Of a stretch of 64,000 nucleotides of DNA, positions 8,492-18,111 are shown piece by piece. The position numbers and the translations under genes were made by a program. The stretch comes from an uncultured Clostridia bacterium. Lineage in GTDB: Bacteria; Bacillota; Clostridia; Oscillospirales; Ruminococcaceae. The DNA lies in the NCBI GenBank assembly GCA_947631445.1, contig CANRLN010000002.1, forward strand, positions 1-64,000, read 5' to 3'. The notes beneath the pieces are model-generated. The model had not been told where the DNA came from. It ran no database searches and saw nothing but the letters and a program-made list of their open reading frames with translations. Positions within the stretch are counted from its first letter, which is position 1. The number at the start of each line of letters is the position of its first letter.

Positions 8492-10552
8492 TTATTCAGC
8501 CATTTCTAATTTTTTTCTCAAATCCTGCAAGGTTTTAGAATCGTCCAAATTCATCTTTTGGTCGGTTGGAATAACATTTGCGGTTTTGCTTGCAACATTA
8601 TATTTCATAAGTCCCAATTCTTCAAGAATATCCACAATAAACCTTATTTTAGCGAAATTCATTGAATCGGCAAGCTGGGGAATGTGGCTTAATCTTATGT
8701 AAATATTGTCAATATCCGCACAAGGAAGTTTCTGACACATGGTGTAAAAATTAGCTATATCCTGTCTTGTCGGGGTGATACGTTCAAGCAGTTGTTTTGA
8801 TACTTGTTCCCCTCTCTTGTACTGCTCGTAACAATCAAGGGACGCAAAATATTTAGCCTGTGTTGATTTGGTAAGGCGATAATCTTTCGCCTTAACACTT
8901 ATAGATTTATTGCCATTAAAAATATTAATTTCCATTGTAACAAGAAAATCAACTTTTTCTCCAACAAAAAAGCCTAATTGTGAGGGGGATTTTCCAAAAA
9001 TCAAAATGCTAAATTTTTTGTTGCAATAAATAACATCAGCCTTTGAATGTTTGCCACCAGACAATGAAACAATGTTTGTCACCCTTGCACCAATTATAGC
9101 AAAAATCGGCTGTTCGTTCTGCTCGCCGAAAGGCTCAAGCTTTTCAAGACTTTCAACCTGCTGTATATCTATATCCGAACCCTCTAAAATTTTATCCGCT
9201 TTTATGGTGAATTTTGGCATTGTCGGATTGTTTTCAAAAGCATATTTATTTACACGCTGAATAAAAGCAGGAATATTTTTTTTAGCAATGGTAAGACCGC
9301 CAGCACATTCATGACCGCCGAATTTTTCCAGCAAATCTCCACAATATTCAAGACATTTAAACATATTAAAACTCTTGATACTTCTTGCCGAACCTCTTGC
9401 AAACTCATCATCTTCCGAAGAGATTATAATATTCGGTTTTCCAAAAAGCTCTAAAATATTGGAGGATACTATACCAATAACCCCATGATGCCAATTTTCT
9501 CCGCTTATCACTAACACTCTTTGATTTAAAATATTTCTATCCTCTTGAATTTGTGACACAATGTCATTAAATATTTTCTGCTGTGCAAGCTTGCGTTGGT
9601 TGTTAAGACTGTCAAGTTCGGAGGCAAGTTCAACCGATTTTTCGCAATCATCGGTTGTAAGCATTTGTGTCGCAGTAAGGGGCGAACCAAACCTACCCGA
9701 AGCATTTATTCTTGGAGCAAGTCCAAAACCAATATTTAAAGATGTTATATTTTGCAGATTTAGTCCTGCTTTTTCCGCAAGCTTATGAATACCAACATTC
9801 TCAGTGTTTTTAATATAAAACAAGCCTTTTTGAACAATAGTACGATTTTCGCCCTTAAGTGGCACAATGTCCGCAACCGTTCCAATAGCACAAACATCTG
9901 AATATTGCTCGGTTATAAAATTATAATCTCCGTCACTTAATGCAACAGCAAGTTTAAAAGCAATTCCCACCCCCGCAAGGTCTTTAAACTTACTTGGGCA
10001 GTCGGTTTGGTGTGCATCAACAACCGCCTCTGCCTGCGGAATTTCTTCAAGTGGCTGGTGGTGGTCGGTAATAACAAGTTTCATATCCTTTTCATAGATA
10101 TATTTTGCCTCATCAATAGCTGTTATACCATTATCCACTGTTATTATAAGCTTTGTTCCCATTTCAGCTATATCATCAATAGCATTTTTATTAAGTCCAT
10201 AGCCTGCCGACCTTTCGGGAATATAATAGATAACATCTGCTCCGAGCGACTGCAAAAACATATAAAGCAAAGAAGTTGAGGTTACACCATCACAATCATA
10301 ATCGCCATATATACAAATTTTTTCGCCTGCCGTAATCGCCTCATTAATGCAATTTACAGCCTTTTGCATATCCTTAAGTTCAAAAGGGCTACTAAGCTCA
10401 TCAGCCTGAAAAAAATCTACAATATCCTCATAGCTCATTCCACGTCCTACCATAATCTCCAGAACAATTTTAGATAAATCGCATTTTTGAATATAATCAT
10501 TTACAGTTTGTTTTTGTTCATCTGATAACGGCTTTATTCTCCAGTTGTTCAT
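8492..10552 (-). CDS. recJ: Single-stranded-DNA-specific exonuclease RecJ
   Basis: RecJ degrades single-stranded DNA 5' to 3' in recombination and repair. This 686-residue form has the DHH phosphoesterase motifs GDYDCDGVTS (from residue 83) and TDHH (162-165). The DHHA1 part shows GHECAGGLTI and ASGRFGSP, and an OB-fold region follows (about 455-545). The C-terminal 110 residues form an extra domain often seen in Clostridia. Metal-binding residues look intact. It starts at ATG 10552. The pyk stop lies 64 bp upstream with a palindrome copy between. Confidence 0.95.
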   Translation of the reverse strand: MNNWRIKPLSDEQKQTVNDYIQKCDLSKIVLEIMVGRGMSYEDIVDFFQADELSSPFELKDMQKAVNCINEAITAGEKICIYGDYDCDGVTSTSLLYMFLQSLGADVIYYIPERSAGYGLNKNAIDDIAEMGTKLIITVDNGITAIDEAKYIYEKDMKLVITDHHQPLEEIPQAEAVVDAHQTDCPSKFKDLAGVGIAFKLAVALSDGDYNFITEQYSDVCAIGTVADIVPLKGENRTIVQKGLFYIKNTENVGIHKLAEKAGLNLQNITSLNIGFGLAPRINASGRFGSPLTATQMLTTDDCEKSVELASELDSLNNQRKLAQQKIFNDIVSQIQEDRNILNQRVLVISGENWHHGVIGIVSSNILELFGKPNIIISSEDDEFARGSARSIKSFNMFKCLEYCGDLLEKFGGHECAGGLTIAKKNIPAFIQRVNKYAFENNPTMPKFTIKADKILEGSDIDIQQVESLEKLEPFGEQNEQPIFAIIGARVTNIVSLSGGKHSKADVIYCNKKFSILIFGKSPSQLGFFVGEKVDFLVTMEINIFNGNKSISVKAKDYRLTKSTQAKYFASLDCYEQYKRGEQVSKQLLERITPTRQDIANFYTMCQKLPCADIDNIYIRLSHIPQLADSMNFAKIRFIVDILEELGLMKYNVASKTANVIPTDQKMNLDDSKTLQDLRKKLEMAE

Positions 10553-10578
10553 AAATTTTCCTTTCTTTTGAAAATTAT

Positions 10579-10600
10579 TCCCCCACCAAATGGCAGGGGA
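10579..10600. repeat. Dispersed palindrome copy 2 (after pyk)
   Basis: A decayed member: arms 10579-10588 and 10591-10600 with two mismatches and a two-base loop. It lies 16 bp downstream of the pyk stop on the minus strand. Confidence 0.6.
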
Positions 10601-10616
10601 AAATATTTTGTTTTAT

Positions 10617-12038
10617 TTATTCAACGGTTTTAACACGGATAAGGTTTGTGTTTCCAGAAATTCCAAGTGGAATACCTGCGGTTATAATAACAAGGTCGCC
10701 CTTTTTAAGATAACCCATTTTACAGGAAACATCAATAGCGTGTTGAATAAGTTCATCTGAATTATCCTTTTCCTCAATAACTCCAGGAAGAACGCCCCAA
10801 CTCATGTTCATCTGACGGCAGATTTTTTCATTTGGAGTAAGAGTTATGATAGGGCATTTAGGGCGATATTTTGAAATCATTCTGCCCGTACCGCCGGTTT
10901 TGGAAACGGTAAGAATTGCCGCAGCGTCAAGGTCGTGGGCGGTGGTAACGGTAGCGTGAGAAATAGCCTCGGTTATAGAAGTATTCTTTGTGCGTTCACG
11001 CTTATAAAATCTTCCTTCATAGTCAATATTGCTTTCGGTACATTCGGCAATCTTAGCCATTGTCTTTACAGCTTCAACAGGGAATTTTCCTGCAGCGGTT
11101 TCGCCCGAAAGCATTATAGCAGAAGTTCCATCATAAATAGCGTTTGCAACGTCGGTGATTTCGGCTCTTGTAGGTCGTGGGCTGGAAATCATGGATTCAA
11201 GCATCTGGGTTGCGGTGATAACCTGCTTTTCTGAATTATAGGTTTTTTTGATAAGCGTTTTTTGAATTGCAGGAATCTGTTCAAAAGGAATTTCAACACC
11301 CATATCTCCACGGGCAACCATTATTCCGTCAGCAGCCTCAAGAATTTCATCAATATTATTAACTCCGTCCATATTTTCAATCTTTGCAATAATCTTTACA
11401 TTAAACCAGCCAAGACTTTCTGTGAACTTTCTGAGATATATAATATCCGCACCGCTACGAACAAAAGATGCTGCAATAAAATCATAGTTCATTTTAGCAC
11501 CAAATTCAAGGTCACGCATATCAGTATCGCTAATATAAGGCATTGAAAGACGTACTCCAGGAACATTAACCCCCTTGTGGTCAGAAATAAGCCCACCATG
11601 AATTACTTTACAGGTAATGTCGGTGTCGGTAAGAGATTTTACAGTCATTTCAATCGCACCGTCATTTATAAGTATTCTTGAGCCAATCTCAACATCTTGA
11701 GGGAGTTTGTCAAAAGTGATGGAACAAATATCTTTTGTTCCATCAACTTCTCTGGTTGTAAGTGTAAAATCTGCTCCATCCTCAATCATAACCGGCTTGT
11801 GGTCTTTTAAATCACGCAATCTTATTTCAGGACCTTTTGTATCAAGCATTGTGGCAATGGGAAGTCCCAGTTCTTTGCTAAGTCGCTTAACCTGCTCAAA
11901 TTTTCTTGTTTTGTCTTCATAATCACCATGGGAGAAGTTGAATCTTGCAACGTTCATTCCAGCTTTCATCATCTCACGCAGAATATTGTCATCATCGGTC
12001 ACAGGACCCATTGTACAGATAATTTTTGTCTTTCTCAT
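10617..12038 (-). CDS. pyk: Pyruvate kinase
   Basis: Transfers phosphate from phosphoenolpyruvate to ADP in the last step of glycolysis. The 473 residues give the standard three-domain enzyme without the extra C-terminal PEP-utilising domain found in some Bacilli. Seen are MRKTKIICTMGP at the start, MNVARFNFSHG, the active-site ITATQMLESM region and the EVANAIYDGT-like DVANAIYDGTSAIMLSGETA. It is a single gene with a strong promoter about 55 bp upstream. Confidence 0.97.
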   Translation of the reverse strand: MRKTKIICTMGPVTDDDNILREMMKAGMNVARFNFSHGDYEDKTRKFEQVKRLSKELGLPIATMLDTKGPEIRLRDLKDHKPVMIEDGADFTLTTREVDGTKDICSITFDKLPQDVEIGSRILINDGAIEMTVKSLTDTDITCKVIHGGLISDHKGVNVPGVRLSMPYISDTDMRDLEFGAKMNYDFIAASFVRSGADIIYLRKFTESLGWFNVKIIAKIENMDGVNNIDEILEAADGIMVARGDMGVEIPFEQIPAIQKTLIKKTYNSEKQVITATQMLESMISSPRPTRAEITDVANAIYDGTSAIMLSGETAAGKFPVEAVKTMAKIAECTESNIDYEGRFYKRERTKNTSITEAISHATVTTAHDLDAAAILTVSKTGGTGRMISKYRPKCPIITLTPNEKICRQMNMSWGVLPGVIEEKDNSDELIQHAIDVSCKMGYLKKGDLVIITAGIPLGISGNTNLIRVKTVE

Positions 12039-12089
12039 AATATTTGCCTCCGAATTTATTAAAACTATATTAAAATTTTTTCTGATTTT

Positions 12090-12118
12090 ATTATATCACA
12101 TACTAAGAATTTTGTCAA
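12090..12118 (-). promoter_or_regulatory. Consensus sigma-A promoter of pyk
   Basis: Minus-strand TTGACA (12118-12113), 17 bp, TATAAT (12095-12090). Both hexamers are perfect. It lies about 52 bp before the start codon. Confidence 0.9.
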
Positions 12119-12178
12119 GTAAAGTCTTTGTAAAATTTGCAGAAATTAAATTTATAGCAAAATATTTTTTTATTTATA

Positions 12179-12206
12179 ATATTTCCCCGCTACGGCGGGG
12201 AAATAT
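12179..12206. repeat. Dispersed palindrome copy 3 (after asnB)
   Basis: Perfect 12-bp arms (12179-12190 and 12195-12206), loop TACG, core CCCCGC/GCGGGG. It lies 24 bp downstream of the asnB stop. Confidence 0.85.
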
Positions 12207-12230
12207 ATATAAAATTTTTTAAATATAAAA

Positions 12231-14078
12231 CTAAGCATTGGTTTTATCCATGTCTGTAAAGTAAACTTCATACCAAACAAGGAACATAAACACCGTCCAT
12301 ATTTTACGGCTGTAATCATATTTTCCTGCTCGGTGGTCGTCAAGCAACGATACTATTTTTGCGGTGTTAAAATATTTCTTTGCAACATCGCTTGTAAAAT
12401 ATTTTTTGACAAGATTATAATACTTATCCTCCTTAAGCCAAACACGAATTGGCACAGGAAAACCAAGCTTTTTCTTGTTTGCAGTTATTGGAGGGCAAGC
12501 CTCAAGGGCGGCTTTTCTCATTGCATATTTGGTATTTTCATCACACACACGATATTTTGACGGAATTTTTTCCGCCATTTCCATAACCTTTCGGTCAAGG
12601 AAAGGTACACGCAATTCAAGTGAATGTGCCATACTCATCTTATCGGCTTTAAGCAGAATATCTCCTGCCATCCACATATGTAAATCAAGAAACTGCATTT
12701 TAGTAACATTGTCTTTATCCTGAACCATATCATAGAAAGGTTTTGTAATTTCTTTTGCCATTGGTGCTTTGGTTTTAATCTTGAGAATATCTTTTCTTTC
12801 TTCTTCATTGAAAATATAAGCGTTTCCAATAAAGCGTTCTTCCAAATCCATGCTTCTTCTTATAAGAAAGTTTACACCATGTTTTTTAGGAAGTTTTTTT
12901 GCCACCGCTCCAATTCCTTTTCTTATTGGCTTTGGAATATGATTATACCAATCCACATCATCGGGTTCTTTATAGATATTATAGCCACCGAAAATTTCGT
13001 CCGCACCCTCTCCGCTAAGCACAACCTTAAGTTGTTGAGAGGCTATCTGGCAGACAAAGAACAGAGCAATTGCGGCGGGGTCGGCAAGGGGTTCGTCCAT
13101 ATGGTACTGAATTTTCTTAAGATTTCCCCAATATTCCTCTGGCTTTACTACTTTGGAGAAATTCTCCTTGTGAATATATTTTGAAAATTCTTTAGCATAG
13201 CCAATTTCATTGTATTTTTCATCTTCGCCAAAACCGACCGTGAAAGTCTTGTCAACATCGGCAACCGCTGCAACATAGCTTGAATCAACACCACTTGAAA
13301 GGAAAGAACCAACCTCAACATCGGCAATCTTGTGAGCCTGAACCGAATCTTTAAAAGTATCGCTTATTGTTTTTACCCAGTCGTCCAAATCGGGTTTGTT
13401 ATCCTCCTCAAAATTCACCTGCCAGTAGCGTTCAATTTTAATTTTGCCGTTTTTAAAAGTAAAGCAATGTGCAGGAGGGAGCTTATAAACGTGTTTAAAG
13501 AAAGTTTCTTTTGTTGGCGAATACTGGAAGGTCAAATAATTTTCAAGAGCTGTTTCGTTAAGTTCTTTAACAAATGCAGGGTGTTTTAAAAACGCCTTGG
13601 ATTCGCTACCCCACATAAAAGTTTCGCCGAATTTAGCATAATAAAGTGGCTTTATTCCAAAATAATCCCTTGCACCGAAAATTTTATCCTTCTTTTTGTC
13701 CCATATAACAAAAGCGAACATACCACGAAGTTTGTTTAAAATTTCTTTGCCCCATTCTTCATAGCCACGGAGAATAACCTCAGAATCGCCCTGTGATTTA
13801 AACTTATAGCCTTTTTTAATCAACTGTTCTCTTATTTCTTGAAAGTTATAAATTTCGCCATTGAAAGTCAAAATAATAGAATCATCCTCATTGTGGAACG
13901 GCTGGTCGCCGTTTTCCGAAAGGTCGATAATAGAAAGACGGCGAAAGCCCATTGCCACACTTTCATCAACAAACTTGCCCTCCGAGTCAGGACCTCTATG
14001 TTTTATAGTATCCATCATTTCGCCAAGAACGGTTGACGCATTGTTTATATGATTAGTAAAACCTACAAATCCGCACAT
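12231..14078 (-). CDS. asnB: Asparagine synthetase (glutamine-hydrolysing)
   Basis: Makes asparagine from aspartate, ATP and glutamine. Cys2 directly after the start (MCGFVGF) is the nucleophile of the class II glutaminase domain (1 to about 210). The synthetase domain has the PP-loop SSGVDSSYVAA and the GEGADEIFGGY motif. At 615 residues it is typical of Firmicute AsnB. It is a single gene on the minus strand with a consensus promoter and a leader of about 180 nt. Confidence 0.96.
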   Translation of the reverse strand: MCGFVGFTNHINNASTVLGEMMDTIKHRGPDSEGKFVDESVAMGFRRLSIIDLSENGDQPFHNEDDSIILTFNGEIYNFQEIREQLIKKGYKFKSQGDSEVILRGYEEWGKEILNKLRGMFAFVIWDKKKDKIFGARDYFGIKPLYYAKFGETFMWGSESKAFLKHPAFVKELNETALENYLTFQYSPTKETFFKHVYKLPPAHCFTFKNGKIKIERYWQVNFEEDNKPDLDDWVKTISDTFKDSVQAHKIADVEVGSFLSSGVDSSYVAAVADVDKTFTVGFGEDEKYNEIGYAKEFSKYIHKENFSKVVKPEEYWGNLKKIQYHMDEPLADPAAIALFFVCQIASQQLKVVLSGEGADEIFGGYNIYKEPDDVDWYNHIPKPIRKGIGAVAKKLPKKHGVNFLIRRSMDLEERFIGNAYIFNEEERKDILKIKTKAPMAKEITKPFYDMVQDKDNVTKMQFLDLHMWMAGDILLKADKMSMAHSLELRVPFLDRKVMEMAEKIPSKYRVCDENTKYAMRKAALEACPPITANKKKLGFPVPIRVWLKEDKYYNLVKKYFTSDVAKKYFNTAKIVSLLDDHRAGKYDYSRKIWTVFMFLVWYEVYFTDMDKTNA

Positions 14079-14108
14079 AATCTTACCTCATTTCATATGT
14101 TTTAAACA

Positions 14109-14138
14109 TAGCAATAATTTAATAATATTATATTGCTA
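14109..14138. repeat. Inverted repeat in the asnB leader
   Basis: TAGCAATA (14109-14116) and TATTGCTA (14131-14138) form an 8-bp inverted repeat inside the asnB 5' leader, 30 bp before the start codon. A regulatory role is possible but not shown. Confidence 0.4.
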
Positions 14139-14264
14139 TTAAAAAATTCTGCCGTTTTCCTGCTTGTAGCAATCGCACCAATTGCTTATTAAAAATTGCA
14201 ATAAATTAACATAGCTATTATAGAAAACAAGCATTATTAATTGTTAATTATAATTACATAATAT

Positions 14265-14293
14265 AGTATATCATATTATTTTAATAATGTCAA
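14265..14293 (-). promoter_or_regulatory. Sigma-A promoter of asnB
   Basis: Minus-strand TTGACA (14293-14288), 17 bp, TATACT (14270-14265), about 190 bp upstream of the asnB start. Confidence 0.8.
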
Positions 14294-14589
14294 GCAAATA
14301 ATTCATAGGAAGCAAAAATATGTATTTTAATCAAAAAAACTACCATTACTTATTTTATTTTATAAAAATTTATAACTTGCTATAATCATTTATATTATAA
14401 AAAATCTATAAAAATAATCAAACTATTTTTTTATATAAAAAAAGTAAAAACAGATGTGTTGAAAGAATTAAAACAAATTTTATAGTCACAAGAAATATTT
14501 GTGACTTTAAAGACAGTTCTATAATTGCATTAAATTCGTAATAATTTTTGGAAAGAATATAAACTTTTACAAAAATCACAGCAAAACCC
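14294..14589. other. AT-rich divergent intergenic region between asnB and guaA
   Basis: Between the two outward-facing promoters I see only AT-rich sequence and one hairpin, AGTCACAA (14484-14491) with TTGTGACT (14499-14506). No open frame or known RNA is visible. Confidence 0.5.
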
Positions 14590-14618
14590 TTGACAAACCG
14601 ACAAAATTTTGTTATAAT
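14590..14618 (+). promoter_or_regulatory. Consensus sigma-A promoter of guaA
   Basis: TTGACA (14590-14595), 17 bp, TATAAT (14613-14618), both perfect, about 36 bp before the start codon. Confidence 0.92.
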
Positions 14619-14653
14619 TAAATTATATATTTAATTTTGGAGGAATGCTTTTT

Positions 14654-16198
14654 ATGCAGCAAGAGTTTGTGTTAATTTTGGATTTTGGCGGACAGTATAA
14701 TCAGCTTATTGCAAGACGTGTTCGTGAATGTAATGTATACTGTGAAGTTAAACCCTATAATAAAGTGACAATTGAGGAGATTGAAAAATTATCCCCTAAA
14801 GGTATTATTTTTACTGGTGGTCCTCAAAGTGTTTATGGAGAAGATGCACCCAGCGTTGACAAGAAAATTTTTGAAATGGGTATCCCTGTTCTTGGTATCT
14901 GCTATGGCTCTCAGCTTATGGCTTATTCCCTTGGCGGTGAGGTTGCAACCTGCAAAGTATCAGAATATGGCAAGACCGAAACAAACTATGACCTTTCCAA
15001 CAAGCTTTTAAATGGTGTTGAAAATATGCCTGAAAAAGCTATAACTTGGATGAGTCACACCGATTATATTTCAAAACTTCCTAATGGTTTCAAGGCAATT
15101 GCTACAACCGAAAACTGCCCTGTTGCTGCAATGGCAAATGATGAAAAAAAATTATATGCCGTTCAGTTCCACCCCGAAGTAAACCACACCGAATATGGCG
15201 TTAATATTATTGAAAGTTTCTTGAAAAATATTTGCGGTTGTAAAGGCGACTGGACAATGCAAAATTATGCACAGATTGCTATAAAAGAAATCCGTGAAAA
15301 GGTTGGAGATGGAAAGGTTCTGCTTGCTCTTTCGGGCGGTGTAGACAGTTCGGTTCTTGCGGCACTTCTTTCAAAGGCTGTGGGAAACCAGCTTACCTGT
15401 ATCTTTGTTGACCACGGCTTTATGCGTAAAAATGAAGGTGACGAGGTAGAGGAAGCTTTTAAAGATTGGGATATAAATTTTGTTCGTGTGGACGCAAAGG
15501 ATAGATTTATGGACAAACTTAGAGGCGTAAGCGACCCCGAAACCAAAAGAAAAACAATCGGAGAAGAATTTATCCGTGTGTTTGAAGAAGAGGCTAAAAA
15601 AATTGGAAAAGTTGATTTTCTTGCACAGGGAACAATCTATCCTGATGTTATCGAATCTGGAAGTGGTGATGCTGCGGTTATAAAATCTCATCACAATGTT
15701 GGCGGACTTCCCGACTATGTGGACTTTAAAGAGATTATCGAACCTCTTAGAATGTTGTTTAAGGACGAAACAAGAAAGCTCGGTCAGGAACTTGGACTTT
15801 CTCCAACCCTTGTTTGGCGTCAGCCGTTCCCGGGTCCAGGGCTTGCAATAAGAATTATTGGTGAAATCACTGATGAGAAACTTGAAATTCTTCAAGATGC
15901 CGATTGGATTTTCCGTGAAGAAATTGCAAAGGCAGGTCTTGACAGAGATATTCATCAGTATTTTGCGGTGCTTACCTCCATGCGTTCGGTTGGTGTAATG
16001 GGAGATTTCAGAACCTATGATTATACACTTGCCCTTAGAGGAGTTACCACAACCGACTTTATGACAGCGGATTTTGCCCGTATTCCTTATGAAGTTCTTG
16101 AAACCTGCTCGGCAAGAATTGTAAACGAGGTTAAAAATATCAATAGAGTTGTGTATGATATAACCACAAAGCCACCTGCAACTATTGAGTGGGAATAA
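14654..16198 (+). CDS. guaA: GMP synthase (glutamine-hydrolysing)
   Basis: Amidates XMP to GMP. The glutaminase domain has the nucleophile in GICYGSQ (Cys83). The ATP-pyrophosphatase domain has SGGVDSS (227-233), and the C-terminal dimerisation domain ends in the conserved PPATIEWE. I place the start at 14654 (514 aa): GGAGGA ends at 14644, which touches the other candidate ATG at 14645 but sits 9 bp before this one. The 3' end of guaA is a known integration site for genomic islands. In this window the last 113 bp are repeated 1.75 kb downstream in altered form. Confidence 0.97.
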   Translation: MQQEFVLILDFGGQYNQLIARRVRECNVYCEVKPYNKVTIEEIEKLSPKGIIFTGGPQSVYGEDAPSVDKKIFEMGIPVLGICYGSQLMAYSLGGEVATCKVSEYGKTETNYDLSNKLLNGVENMPEKAITWMSHTDYISKLPNGFKAIATTENCPVAAMANDEKKLYAVQFHPEVNHTEYGVNIIESFLKNICGCKGDWTMQNYAQIAIKEIREKVGDGKVLLALSGGVDSSVLAALLSKAVGNQLTCIFVDHGFMRKNEGDEVEEAFKDWDINFVRVDAKDRFMDKLRGVSDPETKRKTIGEEFIRVFEEEAKKIGKVDFLAQGTIYPDVIESGSGDAAVIKSHHNVGGLPDYVDFKEIIEPLRMLFKDETRKLGQELGLSPTLVWRQPFPGPGLAIRIIGEITDEKLEILQDADWIFREEIAKAGLDRDIHQYFAVLTSMRSVGVMGDFRTYDYTLALRGVTTTDFMTADFARIPYEVLETCSARIVNEVKNINRVVYDITTKPPATIEWE

Positions 16199-16200
16199 TA
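16088..16200 (+). repeat. guaA 3'-end repeat, intact copy (att-like left end)
   Basis: The last codons of guaA plus the stop and two bases match 17954-18048 with about ten substitutions and one 18-nt gap. The match ends with GAGTGGGAATAATA (one substitution, ATT/ATC, just before it), after which the flanks differ. Confidence 0.85.
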
Positions 16201-16220
16201 TAGGATAGGGGGCAAAAATA

Positions 16221-17120
16221 TTGTCCGAGATACAATTATTTTCAATAAGTAATGAAATAAAAGAATGTGTACCATCTAAAGTTATACTTGAAAAAGAACT
16301 TCAAAATCTTATTGAAAACAACATGGAAACTTTTTTTGGTGTACGTTTTTTAAAAAGCGAATATGCAATTACAAACGGAAGAATGGATAGTATCGGAATT
16401 GACGAAAATAACAATCCTGTAATTTTTGAATACAAACGCAGTCAAAGCGAAAATGTAATTAATCAAGGACTATTTTATCTTGATTGGTTATTAGACCATA
16501 AAGCTGACTTTAAATTATTGGTAATTGAAACATTGGGAAATGACGTTGCTGAAACAATTGAATGGTCAGCACCTTGCGTTATATGTATTGCAAACAGCTT
16601 TACAAAATATGATGTTCATGCAGTTAATCAAATGCAGAGAAACATTAAATTGGTTAGTTATCGCAAATATGATAATGATTTAATTTTATTTGAACATTTA
16701 AATGTGCCAGTAGTTGCACCAATCACCAGAGAAAGCTATAATTCTAATAATACTAATAGAAATGACAACAGAAAAACCCATTTGGAAAAGTTATCGGATA
16801 GCTCTGATAAAATGAAAAACCTATATTATTCAATATGCAATTTCATTGAATCTTTGAGTGACGATATTACATCTAACCAGGCAAAGTTCTATTTAGCGTA
16901 TAAAAAAGTCCAAAATATAATATGTATAGAAATTTACACCAAGCGTATTCTATTGACTTTAAAACTTAATCCAGATAAAATTGAACTGGAAGAAGGATTT
17001 TCAAAAAATGTACGTGGAATTAGTCATTACGGAACGGGAGATTTGCAATTAACAATCAGAACTGCTGAAGATTTTGAAAAAGCAAAACCATTACTTCAAA
17101 GAGCATATGACGAAAAATAA
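16221..17120 (+). CDS. PD-(D/E)XK nuclease-like protein with DUF5655 domain
   Basis: This 299-residue protein has an N-terminal NucS/DUF91-like region. Its motif TNGRMDSIGI ... VIFEYKRSQS gives Asp56 and Glu70-x-Lys72, the pattern of PD-(D/E)XK nucleases. Residues about 185-299 match the DUF5655 type (RILLTLKLNPDKIELEEGF, ISHYGTGDLQLTIR). I infer DNA or RNA cleavage or binding; the substrate is unknown. The start is TTG at 16221 with a GGGGG site 8 bp upstream. It begins 22 bp after guaA and lies between the two guaA 3' copies. The third positions look richer in A/T than in the flanking housekeeping genes. It is probably acquired cargo. Confidence 0.75.
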   Translation: MSEIQLFSISNEIKECVPSKVILEKELQNLIENNMETFFGVRFLKSEYAITNGRMDSIGIDENNNPVIFEYKRSQSENVINQGLFYLDWLLDHKADFKLLVIETLGNDVAETIEWSAPCVICIANSFTKYDVHAVNQMQRNIKLVSYRKYDNDLILFEHLNVPVVAPITRESYNSNNTNRNDNRKTHLEKLSDSSDKMKNLYYSICNFIESLSDDITSNQAKFYLAYKKVQNIICIEIYTKRILLTLKLNPDKIELEEGFSKNVRGISHYGTGDLQLTIRTAEDFEKAKPLLQRAYDEK

Positions 17121-17142
17121 TATTGAAAAAACGAGGTGTATT

Positions 17143-17949
17143 ATGTTTAATAATGCTCACAATGGAAGTGTTCGCATTGGAAATTCCCAAATGGATTATA
17201 TTTCTTTTGGTAATGGGGATAAAAATCTTGTTATGCTCCCCGGTTTAGGAGATGGGCTATCTACTGTAAAGGGAATGGCAGTTGTTTTTTCAATAATGTA
17301 CAAAATATATGCAAAAAAATTTACAGTCTATGTTTTTAGTCGAAAGGATAATCTGCCAGAGGGATATTCTACAAGAGAAATGGCAAAAGACCAAGCAGAG
17401 GCTATGAAAAGTTTAGGTATCTCAAATGCAAATGTTTTGGGAATTTCTCAAGGTGGAATGATAGCACAATATTTGGCGATTGATTATCCAAATTTAGTAG
17501 ATAAACTTATATTGGCAGTAACAAGTTCAAAACCAAATCAATTAATAGAACAAGCTATTGATGTTTGGACTAAAATGGCAACACAAGGAAATTACAGAAA
17601 TTTAATGATAGACACAGCCGAGAAATCCTATTCAGAAAGTTACCTAAAAAAATATCGGCTGATGTATCCATTTATTAAAAAAACAAAAAAGCCAAAAAGT
17701 TTTAAGCGATTTCTAATACAAGCCAATTCTTGTGTTAAGCACAATGCTTATAATGAACTTTATAAAATAAACTGCCCAACACTCGTTATTGGTGGGGATT
17801 GTGACAAAATTGTAGGAGTAGCCTCCACTACTGCAATAGCGGATAAAATTAAGGATAGCAGTTTGTTTATTTATAATGGACTTGGTCATGCACTATACGA
17901 AGAAGCAAAAGACTTTAATAAACGAGTTTTGGATTTTTTGGTAAAATAA
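17143..17949 (+). CDS. Alpha/beta-fold hydrolase
   Basis: A 268-residue serine hydrolase fold. The nucleophile elbow is GISQGG (Ser102), the acid is probably Asp219 or Asp221 in GGDCDKIVG, and the catalytic His249 is in GLGHALYEE. The oxyanion region is LPGLGDGL. I chose the ATG at 17143, with GAGGTG just upstream, over earlier in-frame starts that would overlap the previous gene. It is co-directional with the DUF5655 gene, 22 bp apart, and both lie within the guaA repeats. The substrate is unknown; small esterase-like hydrolases of this type occur in many accessory regions. Confidence 0.85.
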   Translation: MFNNAHNGSVRIGNSQMDYISFGNGDKNLVMLPGLGDGLSTVKGMAVVFSIMYKIYAKKFTVYVFSRKDNLPEGYSTREMAKDQAEAMKSLGISNANVLGISQGGMIAQYLAIDYPNLVDKLILAVTSSKPNQLIEQAIDVWTKMATQGNYRNLMIDTAEKSYSESYLKKYRLMYPFIKKTKKPKSFKRFLIQANSCVKHNAYNELYKINCPTLVIGGDCDKIVGVASTTAIADKIKDSSLFIYNGLGHALYEEAKDFNKRVLDFLVK

Positions 17950-17953
17950 TAAT

Positions 17954-18048
17954 TATGAATTGCTTGAAACCTGCTCGGTAGGAATTATAAACGAAGTTAA
18001 AAATATAAATACCATAAAACCACCTGCAACTATCGAGTGGGAATAATA
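17954..18048 (+). pseudogene. Decayed duplicate of the guaA 3' end (att-like right end)
   Basis: Read in frame, this piece gives YELLETCSVGIINEVKNIN, then a loss of six codons, then [11 protein letters not shown] and a stop. It corresponds to the last 37 codons of guaA. It has no start or ribosome site and begins 4 bp after the hydrolase stop. It is best explained as the original guaA tail displaced by an island, or as a carried-in att segment. Confidence 0.88.
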
Positions 18049-18066
18049 TTTAATATAAATGTGTAA

Positions 18067-18103
18067 AAAGGCTGTTCCAAATTTTCATTTTGGAACAGCC
18101 TTT
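18067..18103 (-). terminator. Intrinsic terminator of the AIPR gene
   Basis: Perfect 15-bp arms (18067-18081, 18089-18103) with a 7-nt loop. On the minus strand a T5 run follows. It lies just downstream of the AIPR stop. Confidence 0.88.
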
Positions 18104-18111
18104 AAAAATAA

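Noticed and set aside
14294-14589. Riboswitch or small RNA between asnB and guaA
   Set aside because: The guaA promoter lies within 60 bp of its start, so there is no room for a purine riboswitch, and the only hairpin upstream has no promoter or terminator with it.
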